In this document: positions 1-10,699 of the stretch, in pieces | Position numbering within the stretch: position 1 is the stretch's first letter | Layout of the letters: each line of letters opens with the position of its first letter | From: Hedera helix | Taxonomy: Eukaryota > Streptophyta > Magnoliopsida > Apiales > Araliaceae | Reading direction: 5' to 3' | DNA length: 64,000 nucleotides | Assembly: GCA_947179155.2 (NCBI GenBank) | Contig: OX359282.1 | Coordinates: 20,181,010-20,245,009, forward strand | Translations under genes and position numbers: made by a program | Notes under the pieces: generated by a model | What the model was told of the DNA's origin: nothing | The model's database searches: none | The model's input: the letters and a program-made list of their open reading frames with translations, nothing else

Positions 1-1373
1 TAATAAATAAAGAAAGTTAATTAATCAATTATTATTTAAGGGATGTCAAATAATAATTGAAGTGGAACGAGATTAAATAAAATAATTATTTATTATTTAA
101 TTAATATTAAGTAATAAATAAAAGGTAATTAATTAAAATAATTATTTATTATCTAAACAATGTTAGATAATAAATAAGGTAATTAAACAAATATGATAAA
201 TTGTTTAAAGGTCTAAATAAATAAGAAAGTTAATGTTTAGAGTTTGGTAAACGATAATAAAGCAATGCAAGTGTTTTATGATGTGTTTTGTGAAAATCAT
301 AGGTGGTTAAATGCTAAGTGATTAGTCATAGTAAACATTTAAGTGAACAATTATACGTGATACTAATTAGTAGACCAACATTATTAATGTTAGGTCGTCA
401 CAAGTAAGTAATTTAAATTGTATAAGCCGTAGTCAATGATTAAAACAAGTTTTCTAACTCAAACTCAAGTTATATTTTTCAAGTATATGCTAAGTGGTTT
501 AATTATTGCATATTATTTTATATCGACATTATTATTAACATTCACAGATAGTGCATTTGAATTCTCGTTCTATTATTGAACATTGAATCATTTGAAGTTC
601 TTTTACCCATGATCTATTTTAGAAGTAGTCTAAGTCAATTGTTTCGACTAGACATTTACAAGTTAAATATTTTAAAAACTATCCAAACCAGTAGTTGGTG
701 TAGATTCTTACACTGAGAGGGCAACCCTTGATAAGGGACTATAAGTGTTAGTTATCCAATGCGGCCAGAGCTTAATGTTATGCATAGACATAGTGCTAAA
801 TTACAAATTGACGGATTAAAATATAAAAGGGTCAGTCGAATGATTAATTTCTTGGCAATGTTCATGGTCTATTAGACCACTCAGCAGTAAATAATCAGTA
901 TTCGTTCCTTCATTTGAACTTTAATTATATTGTTTAGTTATTTAATCAATTATCTTAAATTGTTGAATTATTCGATTATTATTCTTATTCATTCATGATA
1001 TATCTTCATTATTCATTTTAAACTTGCTGAGCAAAGTAGTTGTTCACCTTGCTATATCATGAACTAATTGCAGTTAAACCAGAGAGTTCCAAAAAGGACA
1101 AAGGCATATGAAAGCTTAAGGAATAGTTGCATGTTAAACATTTAAATGTTATTATCCTGTTATGTAATCATGAAACCTTTTTGTATTATTAGAGTATTCA
1201 TGATGTATTTGTTTAATGTTATAGGCCTTGGGACCGTAGTGAACCTTTTGTAATGAACAACTTATATTTATTTATTCTACATTAGTTATTATATGTTGTT
1301 TAGATGTGTTTGATTTTATTTGATCATGAGCATTAAGTTCGAGGTAATGGTACTCAGATTTTAGGGTGTCACA
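1..1373 (+). repeat. 3' part of an LTR, truncated by window start
   Basis: This AT-rich stretch has no supported gene. It ends in TTTTAGGGTGTCACA, the usual 3' terminus of a plant LTR (mirror of the TGTGACACCC start), and the next base begins a different repeat family. The first 240 bases hold short degenerate repeats built from AATAATTATTTATTAT-type words. The start of the element lies outside the window, so the family (probably Gypsy) and its target duplication cannot be read. Confidence 0.5.
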
Positions 1374-1804
1374 TTTATATCCTTATAGATTTAACCCTTT
1401 AAACCGCTACGAGTTTACCTCCCTTTGTCCTTCACGTTCTCCTTTAAATCCACCAATTAGATTCCGTAGATCAACATTACCTATCCAAGTGTGTAGACTC
1501 TAGAGGTGATCTATCAAGAAAAATATGAATTTAAGAAGGGGGTGATAACAAACCCCTAGTTTTCTCTCTCTTCTAACTCCTTAGATGTAGAAAATTGCGT
1601 GAGTAACCCTAATCCATAATAAGACTCCTCTTATTTATAGATATATCCAAGCATCCTGAACTCTTTAGGAATAAGGTTTTTAATTTAATTCTCAACCTAA
1701 TTAGGAACTAAATTAATTTAATATAATAATTATAATTCCTAAATTATTTAGGAACTTAATTATTTATTATGAGAGTACTTTTATTAATTAATTCCTAAAC
1801 CATT

Positions 1805-1866
<62 letters not shown>

Positions 1867-2470
1867 GTCTCCTCTTATTAATTTATGATTCATATTTTTA
1901 AAATATTAAATAATAAATATTAAGTTATTTAATTTATTCTATCACCATATTATAAATTAAATATACTTAATTTATTATTATGATTATGTCATTTACTTCT
2001 TAAATACATATTTTTCTTTTGCGGTATGACCCTTTAGGTTTTTCGTATTAAACCGGTTGTAGAATAAATTAATTAGAATAATTCTAATATTTTTTATATA
2101 AATGTATTAAACTATTTAATTCATTTAATAAATAATATTTATTCCACAATAAGGGTAAACCCCCTTAGCGATCAACAACTTTCCAAATAATATATATTTC
2201 AACATTTGATCACAAAAGAATATTTTTCGCGAATAGTTACCGTACAATTAAATCCTTTTACCATACTGTCAAGTCTTATTTTATTTCATCATATGCATTT
2301 CGATTCTCAAATGTTCAACTCTAACTAATGTAAATTATAAACTCCTTTCTAATTTCATTATGCCTTGGCCAAGGACTACTGAGTTGTCATTTATCGAATC
2401 ACATAAGACATTCTCTCCTTTTACTAGAAGTGATAAATTTTTTGTTAACCATTCACCTATCTTCATGTAC
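1374..2470 (-). repeat. R1 repeat (LTR-like), copy 1, minus orientation
   Basis: This is the first of three copies of one repeat family. It matches 2645-3590 as reverse complement and 34010-35060 in the same direction. Shared landmarks are a segment around TCTTTAGGA and TTTAGGAACTTAATT, the string TATGACCCTTTAGGTTT near 2025-2043, and a TAA microsatellite. On the minus strand a TATAAATAAGAGG-like box (about 1635-1645) precedes a transcript-like leader, which suggests an LTR. No coding sequence is seen. Confidence 0.6.
1806..1866. repeat. (TAA)n microsatellite
   Basis: About 20 uninterrupted TAA/ATA units inside R1 copy 1. The inverted copy carries the mirror TTA array at 3038-3109, so the array predates the copies or arose at the same seed. 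Confidence 0.95.
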
Positions 2471-2644
2471 AACTTATTATACTAGCATACCATTTGATAT
2501 ACCCTAGAGGTCTTAAGGAATATGTCAAAGTATAACTCATCATATACAAGATACTATAATGATCTCAAGTCCAATGATCACTTGTACTACTATCACATAA
2601 GGAACTCATATTGATAGATAAGTAAAACTCCATTAGTTGTTCCA

Positions 2645-3034
2645 TAAAAATTGAATTGTACAATAACTATTTGCGGAATATGTTCTTTGTGATCAAATCT
2701 TGAAATTCATATTATCTAGAAAGTCGTTGATTGTTAAGGTGGCTTACCCTTATTATGAAAATAATATTTTTTTTAAATGAATTAAATAATTTAATTTATT
2801 TATATAAATAAGATTAGAATGACTCTAATTTATTTATTCAACAACTGGTATAATATGAAAAACTTAAAAGGTCACACCGCAAAAGAGTAATATTTATTTT
2901 AGAAGTAAGTGGTGTAATGATAATAATAAATTAAGTGTATTTAATTTATATTATGGTGATAGAATAAATTAAATAGCTTAATATTTATAATTATGCATTT
3001 TGAAAATACTAATTATAAATTAATAAGAAAAGTC

Positions 3035-3108
<74 letters not shown>

Positions 3109-3600
3109 TAGTTCCTAAATAGTTTAGGAATTAACTAATACGAAGTACTCTCATTATTAAATAATTAAGTTTCTTAATGGTTTAGGAATTATAATAATTA
3201 TAATAATTAATTTGGTTCCTAATTAGATTTAGAATTAAATTAAAATCATACTCCTAAAGAGTTTAGGGGGGTTGAACAAAATCTATAAATAAAATGAGTC
3301 TTATTATGGATGGAGGTGACTTACACAATTCTCTACATCTAAGAAATTAAAAGAGAGAGAAAATTAGGATTAGCTATCCAAGATTTAGATAAACCTAAAT
3401 CTACTTCTTGAATTCATAAATCTATTGATGGATAACCTTTAGAGGCTAAATATTTGGGTAGCTAACGTTGATCTAAAAATTCTAATCGGTGAATTTGAAA
3501 AAGATCACGAAGGATTAAAGGGAGGTAAATTCATAATTGTTCAAGAGTTAAATCTACAAAAGTATAACCTCTTATTCTTCATCAATTAATAAGTTTCACA
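2645..3600 (+). repeat. R1 repeat (LTR-like), copy 2, inverted relative to copy 1
   Basis: Reverse complement of copy 1 over roughly 900 bases, with landmarks in mirrored order: CAATAGTTATTGTAC-like string, AAGGGTAAG, AAAAGGTCACACCGC, TTA microsatellite, TTTAGGAATTA and AGGGAGGTAAA. A CTATAAATAAAATGAG box sits at about 3284-3299 and is followed by a leader-like segment, consistent with a plus-strand LTR. The spacer between the two arms is about 380 bases. Confidence 0.6.
3038..3109. repeat. (TTA)n microsatellite
   Basis: About 24 ATT/TTA units inside R1 copy 2, mirror of the array at 1806-1866. Confidence 0.95.
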
Positions 3601-3699
3601 TAAGAAAGATCCTGGTATTTGGTTTGTAGAAATTTTTTAACTATGGTTTATTCCTACTTCCGTTGCGCTGTACAATTAGATTGTATATATGTTATGTTT

Positions 3700-4480
3700 C
3701 TGCAAATCAACAAAGACAACCAAAACGTAGAGTCAGCCAAAATCGTAGGATGAACTACAAGAGGCTTTACTCTACGATCTAAGTCTATCATCTTGTAGAG
3801 TGTAACCTTGGAAGTTACTGCTGGGACATGAAAACTTCCTCAACATACAACTATCCTAAAGATCCTTAAGTGTGTTGACAGAAAGAGAAAGGTCTAATCG
3901 GATGTAACTCCAACAACTATATTTTGTAAAGACAGTTTGCCATAACACTCAGAGATAAGCCTGTCACAGGCGGCTATAACAGACTGACACGTGATTTTTA
4001 CGGCTATGCTACAAGACTTTCTAACGTGCATTTTTTATAGAAAAATCTATAAATAGATTTATTTTTTAGATTTCAAAGTTATCGATCAATCAACACATAC
4101 ATGAGATAAAGTTAACAAGTCAAGAAGCTCAAAGCATCCCAACAAAACAAAGGCCACTCTAACCTTTCTAAAAAGTCACTCTACGCCTTGAAAAGAAATA
4201 GATCATCGTTGTTAAGTCATTCAGAAGATGAGGTTAAACACAACTTAACAGAACCCCAAACTCAACTATAGAGACATTGAAAAGTCGAGATAGAGATCTC
4301 GCCTTATTCTAAGGAAATTAGCTCTATAGGGAGGTTAAAAATTCGAGACAGAGATCCCGCTTGATTCTATAGTGGATCAGCTCTAGAGGGAGGTTGTAAA
4401 AGTTAAGGTAGAGTGATCGTCTTATTATGAAGGAATCGGTTCTCTAGAGGGAGATTGTATATAATTGGTTTAGTGGAACC
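3700..4480 (+). repeat. Sirevirus-like LTR fragment with TATA box and triple repeat
   Basis: Carries GTAGAGTC, ATCGTAGGAT and CTCTACGATCT words at 3727-3782, the same motif family as the LTR at 55502-58644. A TATA box (TATAAATAG, 4048-4056) lies about 270 bases downstream of the motifs. Three imperfect copies of a ~62-base unit follow at about 4277-4460, each with AGAGATC/GAGTGATC and ending in (A)GAGGGAG(A/G)TTGTA or close to it. No ORF is supported. Both ends of the fragment are unclear. Confidence 0.45.
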
Positions 4481-5340
4481 CTATCCTATAGTGAATGATC
4501 CATGCTCAGTAGAGTAGAAGAGATGTCTAGTAGTAGTTTATGCTCTGAGCCTCTTAAAAATCACTAGGTCCTTTACTACTTTATATAACAGTTATATAAT
4601 TGTCATATTAATTATTATATAAGTGCAATATCATCTGACTGACTTTCACATTTTTATATCACTAAAGTCAGACCTGAGATCTGGATTCAATCTTTAAGGG
4701 GTTTTTACAAAACATAATATTATGTTGTGCTTAATTGAATCAGATTAATTAATTATCGGGTAAATAATTTTAATTTGAGATTTTAATAAGATCTATTCAA
4801 CCCCATTTCTAGATCTCATTATGTCCTCTGAGGATAACATATATAATATCACATTTTCACTTGGGATTATAATCACTTATGAAATGGTCTTCTAAATGAT
4901 CAAATATAGTCCATAGAATTAACAAGCGGACTAATTATAGAATAAATTAAAATAATTCTAAATAATAATAAAATAATATAAATAATCCTATATATCTCAC
5001 ATATTATTTTTTTGTAAATAAACATAGCTAGGATGAAGAGTGTCATTATTATTTGGCCGTGAGCAATATAGAACTATCACGCAGTCCCGTCAATTTATTT
5101 CATTCTCTCATCTTGTGGGTTTTGGTTTCTACCATCTCCATGTTTACAAAGCACAAGGATCGATATTGTGTGATAGTCTCTAGGGCAGTATATTTGTGCT
5201 GGTAAAATTTCAACTTATGATAATAAAATTCAACTGATGCATCTTTTTGTTCAAATCTTCAGTTCAAGACTTCAAGTCCTTCCAGAAAGATGTTGCTATC
5301 TATTCATATGAAGAGCTCTATTTGCAAAAAATTTAAAATA
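4481..5340. other. Intergenic, no gene recognised
   Basis: AT-rich with several short direct words but no ORF, RNA gene or clear element boundary. Probably further degraded retroelement sequence continuing from the fragment to the left. Confidence 0.4.
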
Positions 5341-5374
5341 AAATATGCCCGAATATTGATGAGGAAAAAATAAA

Positions 5375-5640
5375 TAATTCAACGTTAACTAAACTAACCT
5401 GTTTAATAAATAAATTAAACTACATAAAAAGTGTTAAATCCCAATAATATCTAAACTAAAAAATTAATGTTTTCTCCCGCATGATCACAAATGATGCGTG
5501 GCAAAATATTAAAATTTTCAACTAAACAAACCTAATTAATGAATAAATAAAACTATATAAAAAGTTTTAAATCGCAATTGAATCCAACATAAAAAATTTA
5601 ATATTTTGTCCCACAGCAATTTTCCGTAAAATATCCAAAC
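5375..5640. repeat. Tandem duplication, about 125-bp unit
   Basis: Two adjacent imperfect copies share AACTAAAC(T/A)AACCT, AATAAATAAA(C/T)TA, AAAAAGT(G/T)TTAAATC and AAAA(A)TTTAATATTTTGTCCC-like words in the same order. Noncoding. Confidence 0.5.
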
Positions 5641-6947
5641 AAAAATCAATCATGACTCTAGTGAACATCAAGTGAGTTAGATTTACAAGAAACTATTGAT
5701 TAGAGTGGTTGAAAATAAACTTTTTTTATTACAATAAACATATCATGACATTTTTTTCTTCTTCTTGACTATCAATCGCACTATCATATGGCACTTAAGC
5801 AAATATATCAAATGAAATGATTTGAAAAAGATATAATCTTAAAATTATCGGAAAGTTTGTGTTCATGTTCACTTTTAAACATAGAATAATACCAAAAGTG
5901 GTCATATCTTGTTTTATTGACCGGAAGCATTAGAGCCCACATAAAATTATTGATTAATCCATTAACCACTATCAAACAGTTAAAAAGGAATAACAGGGAA
6001 TCATGAAATCCAAGTTCCAAATCTTCTGTTTAACTATTAGCTCATCTAGTATATAATAGCATAAATACACCCTATGGAATAATGGATGGGACTGAGAATG
6101 AGACATAAATTTAATTTCTTAAAATTCTTATAAAAAAACATGAGATAGCAAGAGAAACTAAGAATACACTCCATTTACCTATATATATATATATATTTTA
6201 TTTATTTATGTTTTCTGAATGATTAAATTGGATTTTAGATTCAATATTATTATTTTCTTAAAAATTCATTTGAAAAATGGAAGAGAAACCGACTAGTATT
6301 TAATATTGAAATAATATAAGTAACTAAATCATTAATACTTTTTTAAAATCTACAAACGACAGATAAAAATAAATAAATTTCACTCTTTAAAAAAAAAAAA
6401 AGGTACGCAGGGAGTAATTGAGAAGCCTAAGTTGCATGCATGCTAATTAATTTACCAAGGTTCAGAACTCTCAGATAAACTAAGAATCTCCTCCAAATAA
6501 TCAGCACCTAAGTCCTCAAATACCACCACATTATCCTCCTCTTGCACTCTCAACTCCTCCTTCCTAATCTTCCTCCTACTCCCTTCCTTCTTCCTCATGG
6601 AATGCATCTTCTTTAACACCAAAACTGGTGAACACTCCGCTTGAAAATCATAATTCATCTGTACTAGTGAATTGTAAACAATTTGCGCCGAAAAATTTAG
6701 CACAGCCGTTGAACCTCGCATTGCAAATGCCGCTTGATCATATGCTAACGCGGCCTCTTCAGCCGTGTCAAATGTAACTAACCACACCCTGACACCATTC
6801 CTCGTCGAATCCCTAATTTCAGCTGCGTATTTTCCCCATGGCCGCTTTCTAACGCCTCTATACGCAATCTCCTCTATGTTAGGCTCTTTTTGATGATCAG
6901 ACACTTGTGAAAAGGCTGCTTCTTGTTCTCGATGAGATTCTGATAGG

Positions 6948-6955
6948 ACTCCGAA
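6948..6955. repeat. hAT target-site duplication, left copy
   Basis: ACTCCGAA, identical to 7822-7829. Eight bases is the hAT superfamily length. Confidence 0.93.
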
Positions 6956-7821
6956 CAGGGGCGGAGCCAGGAACCTTAATTGGGGCGGGCTAAGAATATT
7001 ATAATGTCAAAATTGAGTGAACTATAAAAATAAACACAACAAAAAATAAGAATTTTAGATTCATAGTATGACATTTTAAGTCTATATTTAAAAGTACACA
7101 AAATGTATGACTTTGTGAAATGTCATATATCTAGTCAAATATAACATAGATTTGTACGAAAATTATATATATATAATAACCTAACGAAGTGGTACAATAT
7201 GATTTTTAAGAAAAATGTGAAAATGACACAAAAATAGTTAGATACACTGATAATATATCGAGGAAGATAAATAAGGCTAACATTCAGCAAAAGAACAAAT
7301 AAAATGACAAGAATCAACTAACATATAGGTATAAGGAAAAACCTAACCAAGTATATATACCTGGACAAGTTGGGGGCCTGCTAGCTTTAGAAAAGTAGCA
7401 TTTGTTTGGGCCGCACATGCACGAGCCATTAAAGTTTTCCCAGTCCCAGGAGGTCCATATAAAAGAACACCCTTGGGTGGACGAACTCCTAATTTCTGAA
7501 ACCGCTCTTTGTGCGTCATTGGCAAAACAGTAGCTTCAGCTAGTTCTTGGATCTGTCACCATTAATAAGAAATAAAAATCAAAGGAAAAAAAGAAGTGGA
7601 ATTATAGACTCGAGCATCAATTAGACTGGCGACATCAGAATAGATCATTTTTAGAAGAGAAACTTGCCTGTTTCTCTAGGCTCCAATGTCATTATAGTCT
7701 TCGGTTGGTTTTTCGTCAACCTCCATGGTCTTGACTCGAGAGTCATACTACATATAAGGTATCTGCCATGGTTGGGGGGCCAGGCTACAGCCTGCCCAGC
7801 CCTCTCCTGGCTCCGCCCCTG
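6956..7821. mobile_element. Non-autonomous hAT element (Pack type), 866 bp
   Basis: Both ends show the 17-base inverted repeat CAGGGGCGGAGCCAGGA (6956-6972 and the reverse complement at 7805-7821). Perfect 8-bp target duplications flank it. It encodes no transposase. Its interior holds two exons and flanking intron sequence of RPT5, so it is a gene-capturing hAT derivative. It sits within the coding region of the ERF gene. It must have been mobilised in trans by a hAT transposase that is not present in this window. Confidence 0.93.
7361..7747 (-). pseudogene. RPT5: Captured RPT5 (26S proteasome ATPase) exon pair
   Basis: Two exons of the regulatory-particle ATPase 6A family are carried inside the hAT element. 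The first (7747-7668) reads YDSRVKTMEVDEKPTEDYND, then loses one base in the codons for GGLEKQ, which shifts the frame. Its donor is GC rather than GT. The second (7552-7361, 64 codons) is clean. It reads [18 protein letters not shown] and continues through the Walker A GPPGTGKT to AGPQLVQ, followed by a GT donor. Introns are kept, so capture was from DNA, not from mRNA. The rest of RPT5 (N-terminal coiled coil, Walker B, C-terminal tail) is missing. No functional protein is expected. Confidence 0.93.
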
Positions 7822-7829
7822 ACTCCGAA
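7822..7829. repeat. hAT target-site duplication, right copy
   Basis: ACTCCGAA, identical to 6948-6955; the ERF coding sequence continues directly beyond it. Confidence 0.93.
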
Positions 7830-8065
7830 GAGAAGCATCTCTTCAGAGTCATTTTCGTCGAAAGGAAGAAATTCATTGTGTGGTAAATGCATTTGATGAA
7901 TATTTGGCATGGGGAATATGAGTTTTGAAAGAATGAAGAAGAATGATAGATTGTGTGGTAAATCTTTTTTTTTTGTTTTTGTATTTGTATTTGAAGTTGA
8001 ATGGGAATTTTTCTTTGGTGAATGGGAATGTGATGAATGGAGTTTATAACGGAGAGATGGTGGTA

Positions 8066-8073
8066 TTATATAG
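8066..8073 (-). promoter_or_regulatory. TATA box of the ERF gene
   Basis: Minus-strand TATATAAT, about 155 bases upstream of the ATG at 7910, leaving a plausible 5' leader of roughly 120 bases. Confidence 0.55.
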
Positions 8074-8175
8074 TTGGTCATGTTAAAAAAAGAAAGAACA
8101 TGAGCATGAACATATTTTTCGTGAGCACTGACCTGTATAGAATTTGGTCTTTAGTGAGACGCAAAGAAGTTATCG

Positions 8176-8187
8176 CACGTGAGTCAA
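8176..8187 (-). promoter_or_regulatory. G-box joined to W-box core upstream of the ERF
   Basis: Minus-strand TTGACTCACGTG combines a W-box core (TTGAC, WRKY site) and a palindromic G-box (CACGTG, bHLH/bZIP site) about 105 bases upstream of the TATA box. Such sites are usual in defence-related ERF promoters. Function here is inferred from the motif alone. Confidence 0.4.
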
Positions 8188-8259
8188 TGGACATTGATGA
8201 TGGCGGTCAGGTCATATGGACCCTCCGTCTTACATCAGCTTTGATGAATAGTTGATGAA

Positions 8260-9900
8260 TTCATTTGGCAACTATGCAAGAAAAACAAGCTAATAATTTA
8301 CTAATTTAGTAGCATAAAGTTTCCAATTTGGGCAAGTCCCAAAGAAAGTTGTCGAAGTATTTGGCTCAATTTCTTTTATGTTTTTATGTACTAATAATAT
8401 TATAATGGAATGATTCATGGTTATCACTGATCATGAGATTATTTTTAACCAAGTTATTATAATGTCCATCATTGATCGTGGGACTATTTTCAGTCAAATT
8501 ATTCTAATGTCTATCATAACAGTGAACAAGCATGATTAAAGAATTTTGAAAACTATACTCAACAAATTCTTGTGGACTCCATAAACTATTCTCAACACTG
8601 TATCTCTTTTTTTTTTAAATTAATTTAAAAAATCTCTAATTTTAAAATAGAAAAATATGCAATATAGGGAGAATTTTTTTTCTTATCATTCATATGAAAG
8701 ACGAGCATAATTATATCGGTATAAGCATGTACTTTGTGTAAATAGTAAAATTTGAAGAAATATATACAATCATCTTTGTACAAAGTACAAAATTATCAAC
8801 TTTTTTTGTCAGTTACGGATCCTATTTTATCTTAACTAATATTTTACTGATAATAGGGATACTAGAAAATTATCTCGAGATAAAAATATGAATGCAATTA
8901 TTTATATATAATTCGAATAGTAAAAATTTGATAATATTGTATTGTACAAATATCATTATTATTAACTAGATACAACTATTTTCGAGATAAAAAATATAGA
9001 TAAAAATTGTATTTATATTTTTTTTTACTGAATTTTCTTTCGTCACATCTATCTTTATTGTTTTATTAATTTGTAAGGTAATATGTTTTATATATTATTA
9101 TACTTTATTCCACGTGCCAATTTAGCCAGTGAGTAGGATTCTCTCCTTTCTCATGAATTAAAATTTGGCAGTTTTAACTTTTAAGCACCCACTTGAAGAG
9201 TGTTGACTGGGTCATATATATTATTAGTATTGGAAATCATTATTCTTTGACTTTGACCACCCCAAACACATCATATTACTTGATAAATGAACACAGATAT
9301 CTAAAAGCTTACGACCAAATACAAGAAAGTTACGATTTTGAATTATGATACTGGAGGCAGCCGAGCGCTACTGTTTAGTTAGATGTAACCTCATATATTA
9401 AGAATTTAATATGAAAGAATTATAGATGGCGTAGGTTTTTGCTTTTGACTAGACAAAAAGAGAGAAATGCAACTTTCAATCACTAGTCACCTTTTTGACA
9501 TTATTCACTCCAATTTTCCAAGATTAATTACGTTTTGGGGTAAAATTCATAGTCTCAAAATGGTTGGTATAAAAAATGGTCACAAAAGATTGGGCAAAAA
9601 TATTTTTATGATTTTTATAAGATTTATTATTTTTTAAAATTAAATAAATTAGATCAACTCTGCATTTAAAAATATCTCATATTGACTTTAAAAAGTTAAA
9701 CTTAATCTTATTTATAATCTTTTGTTCATTTTATCAATCATTTATAAATTTGAAGTAAGTATTCATGACTTAATTTTCTATATTTATTATCTTTACATTA
9801 AATATTTAATTTAATCAAATAGACAAATTATTAATCAAAAATTTTAATCTATGCATTTTTTTAATAACTTAACAGTAGATGAGTTTCTTGTAAATCGTAT
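8260..9900. other. Intergenic, no gene recognised
   Basis: AT-rich sequence upstream of the ERF. No ORF with recognisable similarity, no RNA gene and no clear element ends are visible. Confidence 0.5.
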
Positions 9901-10319
9901 AGTGGAAACTTTTATTTTGATTGATCTTTTTTGTTGTGTCGTACTCTCATGTGTCTGAGGTAGCAATCCTTTTCTATCATCTCTTTGGGATTTGTCAGTT
10001 AAAAAGTTATCGTTACTCCATTCCGTCTAGGACACTTTGTCATCTTTCAATTTATTTCACTTTGAATTGTTGTCTGTTGGACCATCTTGAGTCTTTTTCA
10101 GCAACACGGTGCAACAGCAGACACATATCTTTTATCATTACTAATATAACTGTTTGATAAAGTAGATCTGTATCTTGTCCTTATCTCCAACAAACCTGAG
10201 GATCAACATTTAGGAGTGTGGGTTGTGACTTATAATCGTTGTCATTTACCGACATGTCAATTCACAGCACTCTATGATTCTGAATGAACTATCTTTGAAT
10301 CGCAGAGTTAGCCCTTTAA

Positions 10320-10690
10320 ATTGTTAAGTAGTTCCACTCTACTTTACATTTTGTGGATGCTCTACGTTTTGACTCTATGTCTAGCCTTCTTACTCTATGA
10401 TCTTTGTATGGCTCTTGTTCACTTTGCGATTAGACTCTACGTCTTGATGTCTTACTCTATGATCTGAGAGACATTTATTCACTTTGCAATCTTAGAGTAT
10501 TTTTTGCTCTATGAAGCGCGAGTTTGCCTTGAACAAATTTTAGCTATTACAAGGATTAAATATATTCTACAATCTGGATTAACCTAATAAATTTGATCCC
10601 TAACTATATAAGAACTTTACAAAACATACTTGTTAATACAAATATATATTAAGCTTTTGGTCATCATCAAATCAAATAGAAGGTGCACAA
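10320..10690 (+). repeat. Sirevirus-like LTR fragment (motif array plus TATA)
   Basis: Holds at least six variants of the CTCTACGATC word (for example CTCTACGTTTT, CTCTATGATCT twice and CTCTACGTCTT) between 10360 and 10510. A TATATAAG box follows at 10605-10612. The order, motifs then TATA, is the same as in the 55502-58644 LTR (on the minus strand there). It abuts Copia pol debris to the right. Confidence 0.45.
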
Positions 10691-10699
10691 ATGCAAGTA

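Larger units (their letters stand above)
6452..7910 (-). pseudogene. ERF group IX transcription factor, split by a hAT insertion
   Basis: An AP2/ERF regulator that would bind GCC-box promoters in the nucleus. Reading begins with ATG at 7910-7908 and runs 30 codons (MPNIHQMHLPHNEFLPF, then DENDSEEMLLFGV). It resumes in the same frame at 6954 and ends at 6452. If one copy of the target duplication is ignored, the two parts make an open frame of 194 residues. The second part holds a full AP2 domain ([18 protein letters not shown] to STAVLNF) with the ERF-type Ala and Asp. Its C-terminus ([12 protein letters not shown]) resembles the EDLL activation motif of the ERF96/ERF98 group. One conserved position is changed: WLVTF where the family has WLGTF. 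The insert 6956-7821 stops translation after about 11 foreign residues, and no ATG starts the domain-bearing part before the AP2 core. Probably null, unless the insert is excised or spliced out. Confidence 0.9.

Noticed and set aside
7785..8081. 98-residue minus-strand ORF starting at 8081
   Set aside because: Its upstream part is the ERF 5' leader in frame; the family-like start is the ATG at 7910, and the last 11 residues come from the hAT element.
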